Below, piece by piece: positions 6,326-10,374 of a stretch of 10,374 bases of DNA. The notes under the pieces were generated by a model. The model worked only from the letters and a program-made list of their open reading frames with translations. It was not told the origin of the DNA and ran no database searches. The stretch spans positions 1 to 10,374 of the forward strand of contig JAWLHS010000068.1 in the NCBI GenBank assembly GCA_041690235.1. The letters are read 5' to 3'. The stretch comes from SLSG01 sp041690235. Its GTDB lineage: Bacteria; Bacteroidota; Bacteroidia; Bacteroidales; UBA7960. The position numbers were made by a program, and so were the translations under genes. Position 1 is the first letter of the stretch, and each line of letters starts with the position of its first letter.

Positions 6326-7987
6326 TTAGTTATCAAAAGTATATAAAAATCGTTTAATGCTTTTCTTCGGCGTCTTTTCAAACTCTTCCGGCACGATCTT
6401 GATTCGGGATATATTCATATAGGAAGGCAGGTCAGCGTTCAATTCCGTTTTATAGCCCTCAAGGGTGTCATTGAGTTCTTTCTCGCTGATTTTTAGTTTG
6501 TCTACGGATTCATAGTCCGGATATATCATGGCAGTGAGCAAGCCGTTTTTTTCCACAACGAGGGCTTCCTGTACCAGTTTTTTGTTGTTGAGCAAGGCCT
6601 CGATCTCCTCGGGGTAGATGTTTTGCCCCGAAGCACCCAAAATCATGCTTTTGCTGCGGCCCTTGATATAGATATAATTGTCCTTGTCAATGACGCCCAA
6701 ATCACCTGTATGCAACCATCCCTGCTCATCCAGGGCTGCCCGGGTGGCTTCTTCATTCTTGTAATACCCCAGCATCACGTTTTCTCCCCTGACAAGAATT
6801 TCGCCCACTTCGTTGTACGGATCCGGGCTGTCTATGGTCACTTCCATGGTGTCGACGATCCTGCCGGCAGAACCCAGCCGGGTTTTATCCCAGTTGGCGT
6901 AGCTGATCAGCGGGCCACATTCGGTCATGCCATAACCAATGGAAAAGGGGAAACCAATTTTGTTCAAAAACACTTCCACTTCTTTGTTGAGGGCGGCACC
7001 GCCAATCACGATCTCGTGGAAGTTCCCGCCAAACACATTGAACAGCTTGTCGTATATCTTTTTATAAACCACCTTGTTCAGCAGGGGCACCTTTATCAGC
7101 GTCTTCAGGGCCGGCTTGCCCATGGCCGGGAGGATCTGTTTCTTATAGATTTTTTCGATAATCAGGGGAACAGACAACACCAGGCGCGGACGGATCTCCC
7201 TGAAGGCTTCCAGAATGATCTGCGGAGAGGGGGTCTTGGTCAAAAAGGTAATGTGGCAGCCCAGGGTAAATGGCCACAGAAACTCGAAAGCACAGCCGTA
7301 GGCATGGGCAAGGGGAAGGAATGAAACGATGGCATCACCCGGACTGAGCGGCATGTTTTCGTTCGCATAGATAATGTTCGCTACCAGGCTGTTGTGATGG
7401 ATCATGACCCCTTTCGTAAACCCTGTTGTACCTGATGTATAGCTGATCACAGCCAGGTCTTTGTTGGGAATGGGCTTGTAATTGACTCCTTCGGGCTTCA
7501 AGCCCTGGGGATAGGTCTTTTCAAACAGTTTGTCAAGGTTTTCGAATGATTTCCGGGTGTTTTTCTCTCCCATATCCGACAGCAGGGAAAAATCCTTCAG
7601 GGAAAAGGCCCCTTTCAGTTTCCTGGTCTTTTCGGTGTCGAGCGAGTCAAACAGGTTGTCGGCCGCAAACAAAAGCAGGGAGTCGGAGTGGTTAATGATA
7701 TGCTGTACGTCATTGGCTTTGAAATCCGGAAGGATGGGCACCACCACCGCTCCGTAGGTAATCGTTGCCAGGTAGGTGATGCCCCAGTTGGCCGAGTTTT
7801 TGCCCACCAAAGACACCTTGTCGCCCTGCCTGATGCCACATTCCCTGAACAGCAAGTGCAGCCGGGCTATTTGGCGGGCGACATCCGCAAAGGAATAACT
7901 GCTTCCCTTGTAGTCACTCATTGATTGAATGTTCCAGTTCTTCTGTATGTTTTCCTGGATAATCCGGGTAAGGTTTTCCTTCATCAT
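6326..7987 (-). CDS. AMP-forming long-chain acyl-CoA synthetase-like ligase
   Basis: This 553-residue enzyme belongs to the ANL (acyl-CoA synthetase) superfamily. It adenylates a carboxylic acid with ATP and then transfers the acyl group, most often to CoA, in the cytosol or at the membrane face. Motifs are in the expected order: P-loop YTSGTTGFTKG (183-193), GYGMTECGPL (351-360), the ATP-ribose aspartate D429 in GWLHTGDLG, the hinge R444 in YIKGRSKSMILGASGQNIYP, and the C-terminal TPKKSIKRFLY (539-549), where K545 aligns with the catalytic lysine. The overall sequence resembles FadD-type long-chain fatty acid ligases of Bacteroidota; chain-length preference is inferred. The frame is open to an ATG at 8056, but the family-like N-terminus begins at the double ATG 7987/7984, and a candidate -7 element at 8051-8044 lies within the extension, so 7987 is chosen. 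The gene stands alone, without adjoining acyl carrier or beta-oxidation genes. Confidence 0.93.
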   Translation of the reverse strand: MMKENLTRIIQENIQKNWNIQSMSDYKGSSYSFADVARQIARLHLLFRECGIRQGDKVSLVGKNSANWGITYLATITYGAVVVPILPDFKANDVQHIINHSDSLLLFAADNLFDSLDTEKTRKLKGAFSLKDFSLLSDMGEKNTRKSFENLDKLFEKTYPQGLKPEGVNYKPIPNKDLAVISYTSGTTGFTKGVMIHHNSLVANIIYANENMPLSPGDAIVSFLPLAHAYGCAFEFLWPFTLGCHITFLTKTPSPQIILEAFREIRPRLVLSVPLIIEKIYKKQILPAMGKPALKTLIKVPLLNKVVYKKIYDKLFNVFGGNFHEIVIGGAALNKEVEVFLNKIGFPFSIGYGMTECGPLISYANWDKTRLGSAGRIVDTMEVTIDSPDPYNEVGEILVRGENVMLGYYKNEEATRAALDEQGWLHTGDLGVIDKDNYIYIKGRSKSMILGASGQNIYPEEIEALLNNKKLVQEALVVEKNGLLTAMIYPDYESVDKLKISEKELNDTLEGYKTELNADLPSYMNISRIKIVPEEFEKTPKKSIKRFLYTFDN

Positions 7988-8043
7988 AATACCTGGGGGT
8001 TTGGTGAAACAAACAATGACCTGACAAAACGACCTGCAATGTA

Positions 8044-8051
8044 CAAAATTA
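8044..8051 (-). promoter_or_regulatory. Candidate -7 promoter element for the acyl-CoA ligase
   Basis: Read on the minus strand, TAATTTTG matches TAnnTTTG exactly. Transcription would begin near 8038, about 50 nt before the ATG at 7987, which supports that start over the in-frame ATG at 8056. No good -33 element is seen at the expected distance. Confidence 0.45.
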
Positions 8052-8199
8052 TACAAACTGGCATTCAGAATATATATTCCCCCTTTTTTGTCGGATGGTC
8101 TCGCAGGAAGGGGGCGGCAATGGCGGATTTGGGGTTTGCGCTGAATGTTTTGCGAATGTTAAAGCCTCTTTCGGATATGGAAACGACGGATAATAATGG

Positions 8200-8207
8200 T
8201 AATTTTG
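8200..8207 (+). promoter_or_regulatory. Candidate -7 promoter element for uvrA
   Basis: TAATTTTG on the plus strand matches TAnnTTTG exactly, 19 nt before the uvrA ATG at 8227. It is the same octamer as the candidate for the ligase gene on the other strand. Transcription would begin near 8213, leaving a leader of only about 13 nt with no Shine-Dalgarno. The -33 position has no clear TTTG. No SOS-type operator that I can recognise is present in the 239-bp divergent gap 7988-8226, and I see no gene there. Confidence 0.45.
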
Positions 8208-8226
8208 CACGTAATTTCCCGCTGGC

Positions 8227-10374
8227 ATGAAGGCATCTTTTTCATTGGAATCCCTCGATCCGAAACGGTTTATACTGATCAAGGGGGCGCGTGTACATAA
8301 TCTCAAGAATGTGGATGTGGCCATTGAAAGGCGAAAGCTTGTGGTGATTACTGGTTTGTCGGGCTCCGGAAAATCTTCCCTTGCGTTCGATACCCTTTAC
8401 TCTGAAGGCCAGCGACGCTACGTGGAGAGTTTAAGTGCCTATGCCAGGCAATTTCTCGGCCGGATGCACAAGCCCGAAGTGGATTACATCAAAGGGATCT
8501 CGCCGGCCATTGCCATAGAACAAAGGGTGAATACGCGCAACCCCCGCTCAACCGTCGGCACCTCTACAGAAATCTATGATTACCTGAAGCTGTTGTTTGC
8601 CCGTATCGGGCAGACCCTCTCACCGGTATCCGGCAACCTGGTGAAGCGGCATACGGTGACCGAAGTGGTGGATTTTTCGCTTGCCTTGCCCGGCGGACAA
8701 AAGGTGGTGCTTTTGGCTCCACTGAATCTCAATCCGGGGCGCAGCCTGGAAGACCAGCTAAAGGTTCTGATGCAGCAGGGGTTTTCCCGCTTGCTGATCA
8801 ACGACAAGGTGGAACGCATCGATGAAATCCTGCCCGATGTTCACGCCCTTGAGTTCCGGAAAAAACCCCTGATGATCATAGATCGCTTCGTTGTCCAGCC
8901 GGACGATCAGGAGCTTGCCAGCCGCATTGCGGACTCAGCACAGGTGGCGTTTTTTGAGGGGGAGGGCGAGTGCCTGCTTCAGTACGGATCGGGCGGACAA
9001 AAGCAGGAGACCCATTTTTCCAACCGGTTTGAACTGGACGGGATTACTTTTGAGGAACCCTCTGTGAACCTGTTTACGTTCAACAATCCCTACGGTGCCT
9101 GCAAAACCTGTGAGGGTTTTGGCAGCGTAATCGGTATTGATCCGGACCTGGTGGTACCCAACAAAAGCCTGTCGATTTACGAAGAAGCCGTGGCCTGCTG
9201 GAGGGGAGAAAAGATGGGCAAGTGGAAAGACCGTCTGGTGGCCAATGCGTACAAGTTTGATTTCCCCATCCACAAACCCTATTACGAGCTGAGCGAAGAT
9301 CAAAAGGAATTGTTATGGACGGGCAATAAATTCTTTCATGGCCTGAATGCCTTTTTTCGGATGGTGGAAGAAAACCAGTACAAGATACAGTACCGGGTCA
9401 TGCTGTCTCGCTACCGCGGCAAAACAAGCTGTCCGGATTGCCAGGGAACCCGCCTGCGTAAGGATGCCAACTATGTGAAGATCGCCGGAAAATCGATTAC
9501 CGACCTGGTGCTGATGCCAATCGGACAACTCCGGGGGTTTTTCCGTACGCTGCCCCTGGATACCCATCAGCGGGCGGTCGCAAAGCGCCTGCTCACCGAG
9601 ATCGGCAACCGCCTGGAGTACCTCGATGATGTAGGCCTGGGCTACCTGACACTGAATCGCTTGTCTTCCACCTTGTCGGGCGGGGAATCCCAGCGCATCA
9701 ACCTGGCCACTTCGCTTGGCAGCAGCCTGGTCGGTTCCCTGTACATCCTCGATGAACCAAGTATCGGTCTGCATCCCCGCGACACCCACCGCCTGATCAA
9801 GGTGCTGAAAAAATTACGTGACCTGGGCAATACGGTGATTGTGGTGGAGCATGACGAAGAGATCATGCGGTCGGCCGACCAGATCATCGATATCGGTCCG
9901 CTGGCCGGCACCCATGGAGGGGAGGTTCTGTTCCAGGGGTCATTTGATGAGCTATTGAAGACAAACCAGGGCCTGACGGCCTCTTACCTGAACAACGCCA
10001 TGCGAATAGAAATTCCTGAGCACAGGCGGAAATGGGTGGAATATATTGAACTGAAAGGGGTCCGCCAGCACAACCTGAAGGGATTTGATGTGAAGCTCCC
10101 CTTACGGGTCATGGTGGTTGTCACCGGGGTGAGCGGGTCGGGCAAAACCTCCCTGGTTAAAAATATTCTATACCCTTCCCTGAAAAAACACTACGGGGGT
10201 TACGGGGAACGCACCGGGAAGTTCGATGCCCTGGGGGGAGATCTGGAAAGCCTGAAGGATGTGGAATACATCGATCAGAACCCCATCGGGAAGTCTTCCC
10301 GGTCCAATCCCGTTACCTATCTGAAGGCCTACGATGACATACGCGCCCTGTTTGCAGACCAACCCCTGGCCAGG
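8227..10374 (+). CDS. uvrA: Excinuclease ABC subunit UvrA (partial, C-terminus off right edge)
   Basis: The frame from the ATG at 8227 is open for 716 codons to the window edge; UvrA is usually about 940 residues, so roughly the last quarter is missing. UvrA is the damage-sensing ATPase of nucleotide excision repair; it dimerises on DNA and loads UvrB. Present are the first Walker A GLSGSGKS (43-50), GQRRYVESLSAYARQFLGRM (61-80), the ABC signature LSGGESQR (483-490), Walker B YILDEPSIGLH (506-516), EHDE (541-544), and the second Walker A GVSGSGKT (634-641) with DQNPIGKSSRSNPVTY (683-698). CKTC (292-295) and CPDC (402-405) are visible, but the CxxC about 20 residues before the first of these in E. 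coli UvrA, completing the first zinc site, is absent: that stretch reads ETHFSNRFELDGI. The protein resembles a Bacteroidota-type UvrA, and a second uvrA elsewhere in the genome is possible. The gene is divergent from the acyl-CoA ligase. The start follows from the alignment of RFILIKGARVHNLKN with the family N-terminus. Confidence 0.96.
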   Translation, partial: MKASFSLESLDPKRFILIKGARVHNLKNVDVAIERRKLVVITGLSGSGKSSLAFDTLYSEGQRRYVESLSAYARQFLGRMHKPEVDYIKGISPAIAIEQRVNTRNPRSTVGTSTEIYDYLKLLFARIGQTLSPVSGNLVKRHTVTEVVDFSLALPGGQKVVLLAPLNLNPGRSLEDQLKVLMQQGFSRLLINDKVERIDEILPDVHALEFRKKPLMIIDRFVVQPDDQELASRIADSAQVAFFEGEGECLLQYGSGGQKQETHFSNRFELDGITFEEPSVNLFTFNNPYGACKTCEGFGSVIGIDPDLVVPNKSLSIYEEAVACWRGEKMGKWKDRLVANAYKFDFPIHKPYYELSEDQKELLWTGNKFFHGLNAFFRMVEENQYKIQYRVMLSRYRGKTSCPDCQGTRLRKDANYVKIAGKSITDLVLMPIGQLRGFFRTLPLDTHQRAVAKRLLTEIGNRLEYLDDVGLGYLTLNRLSSTLSGGESQRINLATSLGSSLVGSLYILDEPSIGLHPRDTHRLIKVLKKLRDLGNTVIVVEHDEEIMRSADQIIDIGPLAGTHGGEVLFQGSFDELLKTNQGLTASYLNNAMRIEIPEHRRKWVEYIELKGVRQHNLKGFDVKLPLRVMVVVTGVSGSGKTSLVKNILYPSLKKHYGGYGERTGKFDALGGDLESLKDVEYIDQNPIGKSSRSNPVTYLKAYDDIRALFADQPLAR

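Noticed and set aside
6623..7324. A 233-codon open frame on the plus strand
   Set aside because: It is antisense to the AMP-forming ligase, where all conserved motifs are read on the minus strand; the product is histidine- and glutamine-rich without any recognisable fold.
8105..8136. G-rich stretch in the ligase/uvrA gap as a possible G-quadruplex
   Set aside because: Only two runs of three or more G are present; the others are GG, so a stable quadruplex is not supported.
8049..8324. A 91-codon minus-strand open frame across the divergent gap and the uvrA start
   Set aside because: It overlaps the uvrA N-terminus and the putative promoters, has a low-complexity proline and serine-rich translation, and has no ribosome binding site.
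8935..9911. Minus-strand open frames of 89-158 codons
   Set aside because: They are antisense to uvrA, whose ABC signature and Walker B motifs are in this region on the plus strand.

Overview
The window looks like an ordinary chromosomal segment from a member of the Bacteroidota, possibly a Bacteroidales-like lineage with roughly 50% GC. This rests on protein character (UvrA, the ECF sigma factor and the SLC13 permease read as Bacteroidota types), mostly weak or absent Shine-Dalgarno sequences, and exact copies of the Bacteroidota -7 promoter element TAnnTTTG in front of several genes. I saw no mobile element, CRISPR array, phage gene, tRNA or rRNA.

Layout from left to right. Positions 1-1980 (minus) hold most of a sodium/anion symporter-type permease of the SLC13 family, with four tandem RCK_C (TrkA_C) domains between its two membrane halves; its C-terminus lies beyond the left edge. 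A 188-bp divergent gap with one good promoter separates it from a complete phospho-sugar mutase (2169-3908, plus). That gene converges, with only 4 bp between stop codons, on a minus-strand cluster. In transcription order the cluster is: a long-chain acyl-CoA synthetase-like AMP-forming ligase (7987-6326), a 148-bp gap with a promoter, an ECF sigma factor (6177-5593), murB (5578-4562) and a five-helix membrane protein of unknown function (4527-3913). The last three are close enough to form an operon. A 239-bp divergent gap then leads to uvrA (8227 onward, plus), whose last quarter lies beyond the right edge.

The two longest genes, the permease and uvrA, run off the window at opposite ends and are read here by direct translation. 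Functionally this is housekeeping and envelope biology: anion transport, hexose-phosphate interconversion, peptidoglycan precursor synthesis (MurB), fatty-acid activation, an alternative sigma factor and nucleotide excision repair. I found no clear new multi-gene system. The points most worth a second look are the sigma factor-murB-membrane protein operon, an exact 22-bp tandem duplication across the murB/membrane protein junction, the four-fold RCK_C insertion in the permease, and a UvrA that lacks the first half of the usual first zinc site.
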